This document shows, one piece after another, positions 40,940 through 50,263 of a stretch of DNA of 64,000 nucleotides. Under the pieces are notes generated by a model that had not been told where the DNA came from, made no database searches, and worked only from the letters and a program-made list of their open reading frames with translations. Location of the stretch: the NCBI RefSeq assembly GCF_006494375.1, contig NZ_VHIZ01000050.1:248001-312000 (forward strand). Reading direction: 5' to 3'. The first letter of the stretch is position 1, and the number at the start of each line of letters is the position of its first letter. The translations under genes were made by a program, and so were the position numbers. Source of the DNA: Pantoea anthophila. Its GTDB lineage: Bacteria > Pseudomonadota > Gammaproteobacteria > Enterobacterales > Enterobacteriaceae.

Positions 40940-41898
40940 GCCTTCTCTCCCATTTCACGGTTTTGATGCTTATGGAACCAGATGATCGGCAGAATCAGGA
41001 TCAGCAGGATAATCACCGCCAGCGCAGAGGCCACCGGCCAGTCACGGTTATTGAAGAACTCCTGCCACAGAATACGGCCAATCATGATGCTGTCCGGCCC
41101 GCCCAGCAGTTCAGGAATCACATACTCCCCGACCGCCGGGATAAAGACCAGCATCGATCCGGCGATAATGCCGCCTTTAGTCAGCGGCACGATGACGCTG
41201 AAAAAGGTTTTGAGCGGACGCGCCCCCAGATCCAGTGACGCTTCCACCAGCGAGTAGTCGATACGGGTCAGCGCGGTGTAGATCGGCAGCACCATAAACG
41301 GCAGATAGCAGTAGACGATACCGATATAGACGGCGGTGTTGGTATAGAGGATCACCAGCGGATGATCGATCACGCCGAGCCACATCAGGAAGCGGTTGAG
41401 AATCCCGTTATTGTTCAGCAGCCCCATCCAGGCGTAAACGCGCACCAGAAAGGAGGTCCACGACGGCAGGATCACCAGTAACAGCAGAATCGTGCGCATC
41501 GACGGCTTGCTGTGTGCAACAGCCCAGGCGAGCGGATAACCAATCAGCAGACAGATGACCGTCGAAATCGCCGCTACCTTCAGGGACTGCAGATAGGCGT
41601 CGATGTAGAGCGGGTCGTCGGTCAGCGTCAGGTAGTTGCCAAAGTTGAGTACAATGCTGAACTGATCGTCCGCCCAGCTCACCAGCTCGGTGTAAGGAGG
41701 GATCGCCCGCGCGATGTCCGCGAAGCTGATCTTCAGCACCGTCAGAAAGGGCAGCAGAAACAGCAGCACCAGCCACAGGTAAGGCAGCGCAATGACCAGC
41801 TTGCGGCCATGCTGCATTTTGACCCGGGTAGCCCAGCGTTGCAGCGGCGTGCCGACCAGCCGGGCGGGCGCTTTGGCGCGTTGGAAAATCTGGCTCAT
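40936..41898 (-). CDS. potH: putrescine ABC transporter permease PotH
   Basis: PotH is the first permease subunit, 320 residues (E. coli 317), with six membrane segments. The EAA loop is EASLDLGARPLKTFFSVIVPLTKGG (about 219-243). A cytosolic N-terminal tail of about 35 residues precedes the first segment. It begins 9 bp after the potG stop and overlaps potI by four bases. Confidence 0.96.
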   Translation of the reverse strand: MSQIFQRAKAPARLVGTPLQRWATRVKMQHGRKLVIALPYLWLVLLFLLPFLTVLKISFADIARAIPPYTELVSWADDQFSIVLNFGNYLTLTDDPLYIDAYLQSLKVAAISTVICLLIGYPLAWAVAHSKPSMRTILLLLVILPSWTSFLVRVYAWMGLLNNNGILNRFLMWLGVIDHPLVILYTNTAVYIGIVYCYLPFMVLPIYTALTRIDYSLVEASLDLGARPLKTFFSVIVPLTKGGIIAGSMLVFIPAVGEYVIPELLGGPDSIMIGRILWQEFFNNRDWPVASALAVIILLILILPIIWFHKHQNREMGEKA

Positions 41899-41907
41899 AG
41901 CCGCTCC

Positions 41908-43041
41908 TTAAACCGTCAACACCACGCAGCTGTCGCTTTCCCAGCAGAGGCGAACTTCGTCACCCCAGGTGGGCAGCCCTTTGCGGTAGCGATGCGCGTT
42001 CTGCAACTGTGCACTGATCATCTGTCCACTATGCAGACGGACGTGGAAGATAGAGAGGTCGCCAAGATAGGCGATGTGAACCACCTCACCCACCGCAAAG
42101 TTGCAGCCATCGGCAGGCACCTCATCGCACAGCATCACTTTTTCCGGACGCAGCGCGACATGAACCGGGACGTTATCCACCACCGAGACATCGGAGTCGA
42201 CTTTTAACGGATGCATCAGACCGGGGCTGTCGATCACCAGGCCGTCCGCCTGACGTTCACGCAGCAAGCCTTCGAAGACGTTAACCGAACCGATAAACTC
42301 GGCGCTGTAGCGGCTGGTTGGATGCTCATAGATCTCTTCCGGCTCACCGATCTGCACGAACTTGCCGCGATTCATGATCGCGATACGGCCGGCCATGGTC
42401 ATCGCCTCTTCCTGGTCGTGCGTCACCATCACGCAGGTCGCACCAACCCGCTCCAGAATATCGACCACCTCCAGCTGCATCCTGTCACGCAGCTTCTTAT
42501 CCAGCGCGCCCATCGGCTCATCCAGCAGCAGCAGTTTAGGCCGCTTCGCCAGGCTGCGTGCCAGCGCAACACGCTGACGCTGCCCGCCGGAGAGCTGGTG
42601 CGGTTTGCGTCTGGCAAACTCCTGCATGTGCACCAGCGACAGCATCTCGGCGACCCGGCTGGCGATCTCCCCTTTCGGCAGACGATCCTGCTTCAGGCCA
42701 AAGGCGATGTTCTGCTCCACCGTCATGTGCGGGAACAGCGCATAGGACTGGAACATCATATTGATCGGGCGCTGATAGGGGGCCACGTGCGACAGATCCT
42801 GACCATCCAGCACAATCTGGCCGCTGGTCGGTGGTTCAAATCCAGCCAGCATCCGCAGCAGCGTTGATTTGCCGCAGCCTGACGCGCCCAGCAGCGCAAA
42901 AATTTCACCTTTGTAAATGGTCAGACTGACATCATCCACGGCGTGCTGGCCGTCAAAGGATTTGGTCAGATTGCGAATCTCCAGCAGCGGCGTTAACGCC
43001 TTTGCGGTTTTGTTTTGAGGACGGGGAATGGCATCGTTCAC
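41908..43041 (-). CDS. potG: putrescine ABC transporter ATP-binding protein PotG
   Basis: PotG is the ATPase of the putrescine importer. With the GTG start at 43039-43041 it has 377 residues, exactly the E. coli length, and begins MNDAIPRPQ. Longer in-frame extension is unconserved. Walker A is GASGCGKST, the signature is LSGGQRQRVALARSL and Walker B is LLLLDEPMGALD. The C-terminal third (about 270-377) is the TOBE regulatory domain. GGAGAGAG lies upstream. It stands between potF and potH. Confidence 0.96.
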   Translation of the reverse strand: MNDAIPRPQNKTAKALTPLLEIRNLTKSFDGQHAVDDVSLTIYKGEIFALLGASGCGKSTLLRMLAGFEPPTSGQIVLDGQDLSHVAPYQRPINMMFQSYALFPHMTVEQNIAFGLKQDRLPKGEIASRVAEMLSLVHMQEFARRKPHQLSGGQRQRVALARSLAKRPKLLLLDEPMGALDKKLRDRMQLEVVDILERVGATCVMVTHDQEEAMTMAGRIAIMNRGKFVQIGEPEEIYEHPTSRYSAEFIGSVNVFEGLLRERQADGLVIDSPGLMHPLKVDSDVSVVDNVPVHVALRPEKVMLCDEVPADGCNFAVGEVVHIAYLGDLSIFHVRLHSGQMISAQLQNAHRYRKGLPTWGDEVRLCWESDSCVVLTV

Positions 43042-43163
43042 TACTATCTCTCTCCGGAGCCAGGCGGAACATCGCGGCAAAATCCGCCGCTAAAATGGCA
43101 CAACAGAGGCCGACACTGCGCCTCTGTTGCTGTTACGTGACAGGTCAATCCGTTCGGGACGAA

Positions 43164-44273
43164 CTACTTACCACTTTTTACTTTAGTCCATGCACGCGTA
43201 CGCACACGATCCAGTTTCGGATCCTGGACTTTCAGCACAAACAATTTCGACATCGCTTCCGGCGTCGGGAAGATACCCGGGTTGTTACGGATGTCGGCAT
43301 TGATCAGCGGCAGTGACGCTTTGTTGCCGTTGGCATAGTTCATTTTATTGGAGACATCAGCGATCACTTTCGGATCCATGATGTAGTTCAGCCAGGCATA
43401 GGCGCCGTCGATGTTTTTCGCATCTTTCGGAATCGCCATCATGTCGAAGAAGGCCAGTGCCCCCTCTTTCGGCACGCTGTAGCCCAGGTGCACACCATTT
43501 TTCGCTGCATCCGCACGGTTTTTCGCCTGCAGGATGTCACCTGACCAGCCGATCGCCACGCAGATATTGCCGTTGGCCAGATCGTTGATGTACTGAGACG
43601 AGTGGAAATAGCGGATATTCGGACGCAGCTTCAGCAGCAGGTCTGTCGCCGCACCGGAATAGTCTTTGGCATCCGAAGAGTTAGGATCCTTGCCCAGATA
43701 GTTCAGCACGGTAGCGAAAATCTCTTCCGGCGCATCCAGGAATGAGACACCACAGCTTTTCAGCTTCTCAAGGTTTTCCGGCTTCATCACCAGGTCCCAG
43801 CTGTTGAGCGGCGCATCGGTTCCCAGCGCGGCCTTCACCTTGTCGACGTTATAGCCGATCCCGGTGGTGCCCCACAGGTAAGGAATCGCATATTTGTTAC
43901 CCGGATCGTGCTGCGCCACTTTTTCCATCAGCGCCGGATCGAGGTTTTTGTAGTTCGGCAGCTTGCTCTTATCCAGCGGCTGGAAGACCCCGGACTGAAG
44001 CTGACGCGCCAGGAAGCTGGAGGATGGCACCACGACATCGTAGCCGGTACTGCCCGCCATCAGTTTGCCTTCCAGCACTTCGTTGGAGTCAAAGACATCG
44101 TAGACAACCTTGATGCCGGACTGCTTTTCAAAGTTCGGCACGGTATCTGGCGAAATATAATCAGACCAGTTGTAGACGTGCAGCGTTTTATCTTCCGCCA
44201 TGCTGCTGGCCGACGCGACCATCAGCGAAGCCGCTACCACAGCTGACAGCCATTTCTGACGTGAGTTGAACAT
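43164..44273 (-). CDS. potF: putrescine-binding periplasmic protein PotF
   Basis: PotF is the periplasmic putrescine receptor. A signal peptide ([20 protein letters not shown]) precedes the mature start [14 protein letters not shown]. The 369 residues compare with 370 in E. coli. Ligand-box residues lie in [16 protein letters not shown] and SFLDAPEE stretches. The ATG at 44273 has a perfect AGGAGG nine bases upstream; the ATG nine bases earlier abuts that site. It is the first gene of potFGHI; a 122-bp gap to potG may hold RNA processing signals. Confidence 0.96.
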   Translation of the reverse strand: MFNSRQKWLSAVVAASLMVASASSMAEDKTLHVYNWSDYISPDTVPNFEKQSGIKVVYDVFDSNEVLEGKLMAGSTGYDVVVPSSSFLARQLQSGVFQPLDKSKLPNYKNLDPALMEKVAQHDPGNKYAIPYLWGTTGIGYNVDKVKAALGTDAPLNSWDLVMKPENLEKLKSCGVSFLDAPEEIFATVLNYLGKDPNSSDAKDYSGAATDLLLKLRPNIRYFHSSQYINDLANGNICVAIGWSGDILQAKNRADAAKNGVHLGYSVPKEGALAFFDMMAIPKDAKNIDGAYAWLNYIMDPKVIADVSNKMNYANGNKASLPLINADIRNNPGIFPTPEAMSKLFVLKVQDPKLDRVRTRAWTKVKSGK

Positions 44274-44611
44274 GTTTTCCATCCTCCTGAGCGGGTCATA
44301 ACAACGCTGCAAACCTGAGATCCCTGCATTGCGTTCTGTACAGGACGTCAGTGACACAATGAATCATTATTCAGCGGGAGTTTAATAGCAAAATCCTATA
44401 TCTGAAGCGCAGTTACGCGCCTGTTACAGCCCCGCAAGCATAGCCCCCCTGCTCATGCTGCACCAGACCCCAGCGTAAAAAACGCCTGAAACCGATATTT
44501 TATGCATGTTTGAGCTATGAGGTTCGGCTTTGATGGCATAAACGACGACAGATATCTGGCATTAAAGGGCAAAATGCAGAATAAAAAAAGGTGGCGGCAG
44601 GCGGCGGATAT
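44274..44611. other. potF upstream region
   Basis: About 340 bp between the potF start and the ybjN terminator hold no supported gene. A sigma-54-like element is annotated within it. The remainder is of mixed composition without obvious repeats. Confidence 0.4.
44433..44448 (-). promoter_or_regulatory. sigma-54-like -24/-12 element for potF
   Basis: On the minus strand, GG-N10-GC with an intact CTTGC -12 half is present, about 160 bp upstream of the potF start. The -24 half is poor (GGGGGC rather than TGGCAC). E. coli potFGHI belongs to the nitrogen-regulated (Ntr) set, which motivates the call; it is tentative. Confidence 0.25.
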
Positions 44612-44636
44612 AAAAAAGCCGTCTCAGGGACGGCTT
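44612..44636 (-). terminator. ybjN rho-independent terminator
   Basis: An 8-bp stem AAGCCGTC/GACGGCTT (44616-44623 and 44629-44636) is followed on the minus strand by a T-run, just after the ybjN stop. Confidence 0.85.
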
Positions 44637-44653
44637 AGTCTGGAGGGGTCGGG

Positions 44654-45133
44654 CTAGTGCAGCACCGAATGCACGCTGGAGACCGCAACGTGCTCTTCTT
44701 CCTCGCCGACAATCAGCAGATTGTTAGCAAAGGCTTCCAGGATCACCATCGAGATCTGCTCTTCGCTCTGTTTCATAAAGTGCGAGAACTGACCAAAGGT
44801 TAATCCGGCGGTGGTCGTCATTGACTGGCAGACAATCAGCTTCGGCAGATTGTCATCCTGAATGTCGATAAACGCTTTTACCGTCAGCGAACTGGCGTTG
44901 ATCTGCGACAGATCGCCGACCAGCGGAATCAGCGCCGTGGGCTTTACTTCCGCCAGCGCCGAGAACAGGATGACGTTGTCGACCAGATCGATTTTGGCGT
45001 CAAACACCCCATCAAAGTTTTGCATGTGCGGCAGATGAAGTGCCTGACAGGCATCGCATTCGAACCAGGTGATATTTTGCTGATCCAGCCAGCGACGCAA
45101 CAGGTCGATATCCGGAACGACAAGAGAATCCAT
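44654..45133 (-). CDS. ybjN: YbjN domain-containing protein
   Basis: YbjN is a 159-residue cytosolic protein of the CesT/YbjN-like fold, linked in E. coli and Erwinia relatives to stress, motility and exopolysaccharide phenotypes; its molecular role is unsettled. The sequence follows E. coli YbjN closely, including DACQALHLPHMQNFDGVFDAK and VCQSMTTTAGLTFGQF. It is the last gene of the ybjC-nfsA-rimK-ybjN run, 87 bp after rimK, and has its own terminator. Confidence 0.94.
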   Translation of the reverse strand: MDSLVVPDIDLLRRWLDQQNITWFECDACQALHLPHMQNFDGVFDAKIDLVDNVILFSALAEVKPTALIPLVGDLSQINASSLTVKAFIDIQDDNLPKLIVCQSMTTTAGLTFGQFSHFMKQSEEQISMVILEAFANNLLIVGEEEEHVAVSSVHSVLH

Positions 45134-45220
45134 CGTAAAATCCCAGTGGGGTGATAAACAGGCGACTTAGCTTACGGAAAAACGGGCGACGATGCCACGA
45201 AAACTGCTGAAAAGCGCGTT

Positions 45221-46123
45221 TCAGCCTGCGGTTTTAGGACGGAGCCCGGGGATGGTTTGCTGTTCAATCCGCGCGATCATCAGCGCGGCGAGGTTCAGTT
45301 CACTGCAGGTTTCAATGCCTTCCAGACCGGGGGAAGCGTTAACCTCCATCACCAGCGGACCACGATGCGCGCGCAGAATATCGACACCCGCAACCTCCAG
45401 CCCAAGCGTAGCGGCGGCTTTCACCGCAATTTCCCGCTCCTGAGGGGTAATCTCCACCGGACAGGCTTTGCCGCCGCGATGCAGATTGGAGCGAAAATCG
45501 CCCTCTTTCGCCACCCGCTCAATCGCCGCCACCACCTGATTACCGATGACCAGACAGCGCACATCGCGCCCCCGGGCCTCTTTGATAAACTCCTGCACCA
45601 GGATATGGGCGTTGAGGCCGCGAAAGGCATCAATAACGCTTTCTGCCGCCTGCCGCGTTTCCGCCAGCACCACACCGATACCCTGCGTGCCCTCCACCAG
45701 CTTTACCACCAGCGGCGCGCCGCCCACCATGGCGATCAGATCGTCGGTGTCATCGGGTGAGGAGGCAAAGCCGGTAACCGGCATGTCGATGCCCTCCTGC
45801 GCCAGCAGCTGCAGCGAGCGTAATTTGTCGCGGGTGCGGGTAATCGCGGCGGAGGCATTCAGCGTGTAACTGCCGCACATCTCAAACTGTCGCAGCACCG
45901 CCGTTCCGTAAAAGGTGATGGCGTTGCCGATGCGCGGGATCACCGCATCAAAATGGCCCAGCGGTTCACCGCAATAGTGAACCGCCGGAGAGGCCGGATT
46001 GATGTTCATATAGCAGGAGAGCGGATCGATGATTTGCACCTCATGACCGCGAGCTACCGCTTCATCCTGCAGCCGGCGACTGGAGTAAAGCGTGGCATCA
46101 CGGGACAAAATGGCGATTTTCAT
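45221..46123 (-). CDS. rimK: ribosomal protein S6 glutamate ligase RimK
   Basis: RimK is an ATP-grasp ligase that adds glutamates to the C-terminus of ribosomal protein S6 and can make poly-alpha-glutamate. The 300 residues are family length. The ATP-grasp features include [18 protein letters not shown] (about 136-153), [20 protein letters not shown] (about 173-192) and the metal-binding [14 protein letters not shown] near the end. A GGAG site precedes the ATG. It starts 20 bp after nfsA in one operon. Confidence 0.97.
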   Translation of the reverse strand: MKIAILSRDATLYSSRRLQDEAVARGHEVQIIDPLSCYMNINPASPAVHYCGEPLGHFDAVIPRIGNAITFYGTAVLRQFEMCGSYTLNASAAITRTRDKLRSLQLLAQEGIDMPVTGFASSPDDTDDLIAMVGGAPLVVKLVEGTQGIGVVLAETRQAAESVIDAFRGLNAHILVQEFIKEARGRDVRCLVIGNQVVAAIERVAKEGDFRSNLHRGGKACPVEITPQEREIAVKAAATLGLEVAGVDILRAHRGPLVMEVNASPGLEGIETCSELNLAALMIARIEQQTIPGLRPKTAG

Positions 46124-46143
46124 CTCTGCTCTCCGCTCCTGGC

Positions 46144-46866
46144 TTAGCGTGTTGCCCAGCCCTGCTGATGCAGATAATCCAGCATAAACGGGCGTGTCTC
46201 TTTGATGATCAGACGCTGAATCAGCTCACTCCAGGTTTCGCTACGCTGGTTGCTGTCTCGCTGCTGATAATAGAGTTCAGTGCGGCTATCGTATTCGGCC
46301 AGCACGTTTTTATCCAGTGGCTGATAGCGGTTTTCATGCACCAGCATGGCGTGTGGCATGCGCGGTTTCACGTCCGGCTTTGACTCCGGATGACCCAGGC
46401 AGAAACCAAAGAGCGGCAGCACAAATTTCGGCAGGCCCAGCAGCTCGGTCACCTCGGCGATGTTGTTACGGATCCCGCCGATAAAGACACCGCCCAGCTC
46501 CAGCGACTCTGCGGCCACCATCGCATTCTGCGCCATCAGCGCGGTGTCGACGCAGCCCAGCAGCAGCTGCTCGGCACGGCCCAGCTGCGCATCCGGGCAA
46601 ATCTGCAGATGACGATTGAAGTCAGCGCAGAAGACCCAGAATTCGGCAGCCTCTCCGACCCAGGTTTGTCCGCCCGTCAGCGTGACCAGCTTGTCGCGCA
46701 GCGCTTTGTCGGTGATGCGGACAATGGAGGAGCATTGCAGAAAACTGGATGTGGACGCCGATTGCGCCGCAGTAATAATCGCTTCGCGCTGCGCTTCACT
46801 GACCGGCTGGTCGGTAAAGGCGCGGATTGAACGGTGGCTGCACAGTAAATCAATGGTCGGTGTCAT
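46144..46866 (-). CDS. nfsA: oxygen-insensitive NADPH nitroreductase NfsA
   Basis: NfsA is the major FMN-dependent, NADPH-specific nitroreductase; it activates nitrofurans and reduces quinones and chromate. The 240 residues equal E. coli. The FMN-binding [12 protein letters not shown] (about 11-22) and [14 protein letters not shown] blocks are intact. A GGAG site precedes the ATG. ybjC is 16 bp upstream and rimK follows. The E. coli ybjC-nfsA promoter is SoxS-activated; I could not place a soxbox confidently. Confidence 0.97.
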   Translation of the reverse strand: MTPTIDLLCSHRSIRAFTDQPVSEAQREAIITAAQSASTSSFLQCSSIVRITDKALRDKLVTLTGGQTWVGEAAEFWVFCADFNRHLQICPDAQLGRAEQLLLGCVDTALMAQNAMVAAESLELGGVFIGGIRNNIAEVTELLGLPKFVLPLFGFCLGHPESKPDVKPRMPHAMLVHENRYQPLDKNVLAEYDSRTELYYQQRDSNQRSETWSELIQRLIIKETRPFMLDYLHQQGWATR

Positions 46867-46882
46867 AAAGTCTCCAGCAACA

Positions 46883-47137
46883 TTATTTTCTTTTATCGGT
46901 TTGGTTAAACAGCTGTGGGGCTATCGCTTTTGCGGTGCGCCACATCAACAGCCAGGCGGCGGGCAGCATCAGCACGACCCCGGCGATAAACAGCAGCGTG
47001 GCCAGCGTTTTTGGCTCAGCCAGACCTGGCACAGGCAGCCAGTGGTTTATCAGCAGCAGCGCCCCCAGAATTAACAGGCCGCCAGCCGCCTCCATCACCA
47101 CCACAAACCGCGATAATCTGGCTACACTCTGCATCAC
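46883..47137 (-). CDS. ybjC: YbjC family small membrane protein (DUF1418)
   Basis: This 84-residue protein has two hydrophobic segments (about 15-32 and 43-65) and a conserved tail, VVLMLPAAWLL then AKAIAPQLF, like E. coli YbjC (95 residues). Its function is unknown. AGGAG precedes the ATG. It is first gene of the minus-strand operon containing nfsA and is divergent from grxA. Confidence 0.9.
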   Translation of the reverse strand: MMQSVARLSRFVVVMEAAGGLLILGALLLINHWLPVPGLAEPKTLATLLFIAGVVLMLPAAWLLMWRTAKAIAPQLFNQTDKRK

Positions 47138-47257
47138 ACTCTCCTGCCTTCACGGGCTACTGAGGGTCAATTATGGTCAACAACCCAAAATTTGCGCGGG
47201 CTGTGGCCGCCGCACGGGCAAAAAAGCCTCTGTTTCAGACGCTTCCTGACGCTTAAC

Positions 47258-47294
47258 ATAGCGTGCGGGCATCAGACTAACAGGCAAATCCTGC
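47258..47294 (+). promoter_or_regulatory. candidate OxyR site upstream of grxA
   Basis: Four tetrads spaced exactly seven bases apart, ATAG, GCAT, ACAG and CTGC, fit the OxyR pattern ATAG-N7-CTAT-N7-ATAG-N7-CTAT at 11 of 16 positions. It lies about 95-130 bp upstream of grxA, which is an OxyR regulon member in E. coli. It was found by eye and is tentative. Confidence 0.35.
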
Positions 47295-47343
47295 TTTCTT
47301 TAAGCGATACGAGCGGGCATCATGGTTGCCATTCTCTGTTTAG

Positions 47344-47365
47344 TTGTGTGACGTACATCACACAA
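47344..47365 (+). promoter_or_regulatory. CRP-consensus palindrome in the grxA leader
   Basis: TTGTGTGA-N6-TCACACAA is a perfect 8+8 inverted repeat containing the exact CRP core TGTGA-N6-TCACA. It ends 22 bp before the grxA ATG, so it overlaps the 5' leader rather than an activator position. It may act as a repressor or roadblock site, or as an RNA hairpin next to the ribosome site. Confidence 0.6.
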
Positions 47366-47387
47366 CAGTCGCTGCAAGGAGTTTTCT

Positions 47388-47651
47388 ATGATTGCTGTTA
47401 TTTTTGGTCGTCCAGGCTGTCCCTACTGTGTTCGTGCTCATGAACTGGCTGATAAGCTGACTGCCGAGCGGGACGATTTTAGCTATCAGTATGTCGATAT
47501 TCAGGCGGAAGGCATCACTAAAGCCGATCTGGAAGCGAGTGCGGGCAAACCGGTTTCTACCGTGCCGCAGATCTTTGTGGATGAAAAACATATCGGTGGT
47601 TACACCGAGTTTGCGGCCTGGACCAAAGAGAATCTGGGATTTGCCGCATAA
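47388..47651 (+). CDS. grxA: glutaredoxin 1
   Basis: GrxA is the glutathione-dependent dithiol reductant of ribonucleotide reductase, PAPS reductase and OxyR. The 87 residues include the active site GCPYCVRA (C11 and C14) and the glutathione-contacting TVPQIFVDEKHIGGYTEF. It starts MIAVIFGRPGCPYC. AAGGAG precedes the ATG. It is divergent from ybjC-nfsA, pairing two oxidative-stress units back to back, and is followed by a strong terminator. Confidence 0.97.
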   Translation: MIAVIFGRPGCPYCVRAHELADKLTAERDDFSYQYVDIQAEGITKADLEASAGKPVSTVPQIFVDEKHIGGYTEFAAWTKENLGFAA

Positions 47652-47670
47652 GGGCTGAAAGGCTCAATAA

Positions 47671-47703
47671 AAAAGGCGAGACACCTGTGTCTCGCCTTTT
47701 TAC
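47671..47703 (+). terminator. grxA rho-independent terminator
   Basis: A 14-bp perfect stem with AAAAGGCGAGACAC (47671-47684) and its complement (47687-47700) has A-runs and T-runs on either side, 20 bp after the grxA stop. It could also serve convergent ybjM. Confidence 0.9.
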
Positions 47704-47730
47704 TTTCGGGTGATCATCAGCTCGGCTGAG

Positions 47731-48096
47731 TTAGTTAAGTGACGCCATCACGATCTGCATCAGCCGCACCAGCAAGGCGCCGCAGCCTGCCCAGAACAGC
47801 GCACTGAGGCTCCAGGCGAGCACAAAAAATCCGTTGCCGTGGATAAAGAGGCTGCTGTTCAGCAGCAGCGCGGCCAGTAACGTCCCCCACAGCCCCATCA
47901 GCAGCGTGCTTTTCAACGGGCTCTCCACCTGCAGCAGCGCCATCAGAATGCCGGGAAGCATAAAGAGCAGTAATTCAGGCTGACCGCGAAGCGGGCCGGG
48001 CCCCACCTGCCAGGTGTGACAGGTAAAAACAAACACCAGACTGTACAACACCACGCCGCACAGGCGGGTCGTCCAGAGATAAGAGCGCTGCGGCAT
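47731..48096 (-). CDS. ybjM: YbjM family inner membrane protein
   Basis: This 121-residue protein has four hydrophobic segments and matches E. coli YbjM weakly but along its length: LLFMLPGILMALLQ near the middle and LAWSLSALFWAGCGALL near the end. Its function is unknown. The ATG at 48096 has a GGGG site nearby. It is convergent with grxA and divergent from ybjL, as in E. coli. Confidence 0.82.
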   Translation of the reverse strand: MPQRSYLWTTRLCGVVLYSLVFVFTCHTWQVGPGPLRGQPELLLFMLPGILMALLQVESPLKSTLLMGLWGTLLAALLLNSSLFIHGNGFFVLAWSLSALFWAGCGALLVRLMQIVMASLN

Positions 48097-48177
48097 ACCA
48101 CCCCACTGATTAAAAGTAATCCCGACAATGACCTGCTGATAACCCTGCTGCGTTCAGATGGAAATAAAAAGAAACAG

Positions 48178-48214
48178 TTCGTTGTGACAACGAATGAAAA
48201 CAGCCAATGGCTGT
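48178..48214. repeat. paired palindromes in the ybjM-ybjL divergent gap
   Basis: TTCGTTGT-G-ACAACGAA (48178-48194) is a perfect 8-base-arm palindrome with one central base. Six bases later ACAGCC-AAT-GGCTGT (48200-48214) is a second perfect one. The gap (48097-48354) has no gene. Confidence 0.6.
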
Positions 48215-48354
48215 AGAAGATATTTGTGATTAGAATAGCGCCGCGGAAAAGGTTCCATTTGCAGTACTGATACAACAGCACCTCAACGGCCTGCTCAAGA
48301 TAGCGAAAAACAGGCCACTCTTCAACAGGTTACAAGTAAACAAGAAGTTAAACA

Positions 48355-50043
48355 GTGAATATTAACGTCGCAGGATTGTTAAGCGGAAATGACATTTTGT
48401 TATTATTTGTCGTTTTGGCGCTCGGCCTCTGTCTGGGTAAGTTGCGTCTTGGCTCAGTTCAGCTGGGAAATTCGATTGGCGTATTAGTGGTTTCGCTCTT
48501 ATTAGGGCAGCAGCATTTCACCATCAATACCGATGCATTAAGCCTGGGCTTTATGCTGTTTATTTTTTGTGTCGGCGTCGAAGCCGGCCCTAACTTCTTC
48601 TCTATTTTCTTTCGCGACGGCAAAAACTATTTCATGCTCGCCATCGTCATGGTGGTCAGCGCGCTGCTGCTGGCACTGGGACTCGGCAAGCTCTTCGGCT
48701 GGGATATTGGCCTCACCGCCGGGATGCTGGCCGGTTCCATGACCTCAACACCGGTGCTGGTGGGCGCAGGCGATACGCTGCGGCAGAGCATCAGCGATCC
48801 TAAACAGCTTGGACTGATGCAGGATCAGCTGAGCCTGGGCTATGCCGTAACCTATCTGATTGGACTCGTCAGCCTGATTTTTGGTGCCCGTTACCTGCCC
48901 CGCCTGCAACATCAGGATCTGCCTACCTGCGCCCAGCAGATCGCCCGCGAGCGCGGTCTGGATGCAGACAGTCAGCGCAAAGTTTTCCTGCCGGTAATCC
49001 GCGCCTATCGCGTTGGCCCGGAGCTGGTGGCGTGGAGCGGCGGCAAGAATCTGCGTGAGCTCGGCATCTATCGTCAGACCGGCTGCTACATCGAGCGTAT
49101 CCGCCGCAACGGTATTCTCGCCAGTCCCGATGGTGATGCGGTGTTACAACTGGGTGATGATATCTCGCTGGTCGGCTATCCCGACGCGCACGCCCGGCTC
49201 GATCCCAGCTTCCGTAACGGCAAAGAGGTGTTTGACCGCGACCTGCTGGATATGCGCATTGTCACCGAAGAGATCGTGGTGAAAAACCACAACGCGGTGA
49301 ACAAACGCCTCAGTAAGCTCAACCTGACCGATCATGGCTGCTTCCTGAACCGGGTCATCCGCAGCCAGATTGAGATGCCGATCGACGACAGCATTATGCT
49401 GAACAAAGGCGATGTGCTGCAGGTCAGCGGCGAGGCACGCCGGGTGAAAAGCGTCGCGGACCGCATTGGCTTTATCGCCATTCACAGTCAGATGACCGAT
49501 CTGCTGGCGTTCTGTGCCTTCTTTATCGTGGGGCTGATGATTGGTCTGATTACCTTCCAGTTCAGCAATTTCAGTTTCGGTATCGGTAACGCCGCCGGCC
49601 TGCTGTTCGCCGGGATCATGCTGGGATTCCTGCGCGCCAACCACCCGACCTTTGGTTATATTCCGCAGGGCGCGCTGACAATGGTGAAAGAGTTCGGTCT
49701 GATGGTGTTTATGGCGGGAGTGGGGTTGAGTGCCGGCAGCGGCATTAATCACAGCCTGAGCAGCGATGGTGCGCTGATGCTGCTGTGCGGCCTGCTGGTC
49801 AGCCTGCTTCCGGTCATCATCTGCTTTCTGTTTGGTGCCTATGTGCTGCGGATGAACCGCGCCCTGCTGTTTGGTGCCATCATGGGCGCACGCACCTGCG
49901 CCCCTGCTATGGAGATTATCAGCGATACGGCTCGCAGTAATATCCCGGCGCTGGGCTATGCCGGGACCTACGCCATCGCCAACGTGTTACTGACGCTGGC
50001 GGGGACGCTGATTGTAATTGTCTGGCCGATATTGCCCCTATAA
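48355..50043 (+). CDS. ybjL: putative AspT/YidE/YbjL family antiporter
   Basis: YbjL is an inner-membrane carrier of the aspartate:alanine exchanger family; substrate in enterobacteria is not established. The 562 residues show about five membrane segments, two cytosolic RCK-C (TrkA-C) domains (about 200-285 and 290-370), then five or six more segments. Repeated Asp-Al exchanger motifs are [15 protein letters not shown] and [14 protein letters not shown]. The start is GTG, as in E. coli; the ribosome site is weak. A terminator lies about 90 bp after the stop. Confidence 0.95.
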   Translation: MNINVAGLLSGNDILLLFVVLALGLCLGKLRLGSVQLGNSIGVLVVSLLLGQQHFTINTDALSLGFMLFIFCVGVEAGPNFFSIFFRDGKNYFMLAIVMVVSALLLALGLGKLFGWDIGLTAGMLAGSMTSTPVLVGAGDTLRQSISDPKQLGLMQDQLSLGYAVTYLIGLVSLIFGARYLPRLQHQDLPTCAQQIARERGLDADSQRKVFLPVIRAYRVGPELVAWSGGKNLRELGIYRQTGCYIERIRRNGILASPDGDAVLQLGDDISLVGYPDAHARLDPSFRNGKEVFDRDLLDMRIVTEEIVVKNHNAVNKRLSKLNLTDHGCFLNRVIRSQIEMPIDDSIMLNKGDVLQVSGEARRVKSVADRIGFIAIHSQMTDLLAFCAFFIVGLMIGLITFQFSNFSFGIGNAAGLLFAGIMLGFLRANHPTFGYIPQGALTMVKEFGLMVFMAGVGLSAGSGINHSLSSDGALMLLCGLLVSLLPVIICFLFGAYVLRMNRALLFGAIMGARTCAPAMEIISDTARSNIPALGYAGTYAIANVLLTLAGTLIVIVWPILPL

Positions 50044-50132
50044 AAATTTTTTGGCTACGTCCAGAACTTTTTTGTCAGCGGGCAGTCCTAATAAGTGCCA
50101 CTGCTTTTCTTTGAAATCCCCAGATTGTGGAG

Positions 50133-50164
50133 CCCGCTGGTCTTTTTCCTGGCGGGTTTTTTTA
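50133..50164 (+). terminator. terminator downstream of ybjL
   Basis: An 8-bp stem CCCGCTGG/CCTGGCGGG region with two wobble pairs and a T-rich loop is followed by seven T. It ends the plus-strand transcript about 90-120 bp after the ybjL stop. Confidence 0.65.
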
Positions 50165-50263
50165 TGCCCTTTTTTCTTGCGCGCCGCGCTGCCGCGTCTG
50201 AATCCCGCCATTCCCCTGCCGAACTTAAACCATTGCACAACTCAGTAACAGATTAAGAGCGCG

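Noticed and set aside
50038..50238. A 66-codon basic minus-strand frame after ybjL
   Set aside because: Its lysine runs come from the T-runs of the ybjL terminator, it overlaps the ybjL stop, and no ribosome site precedes the ATG.
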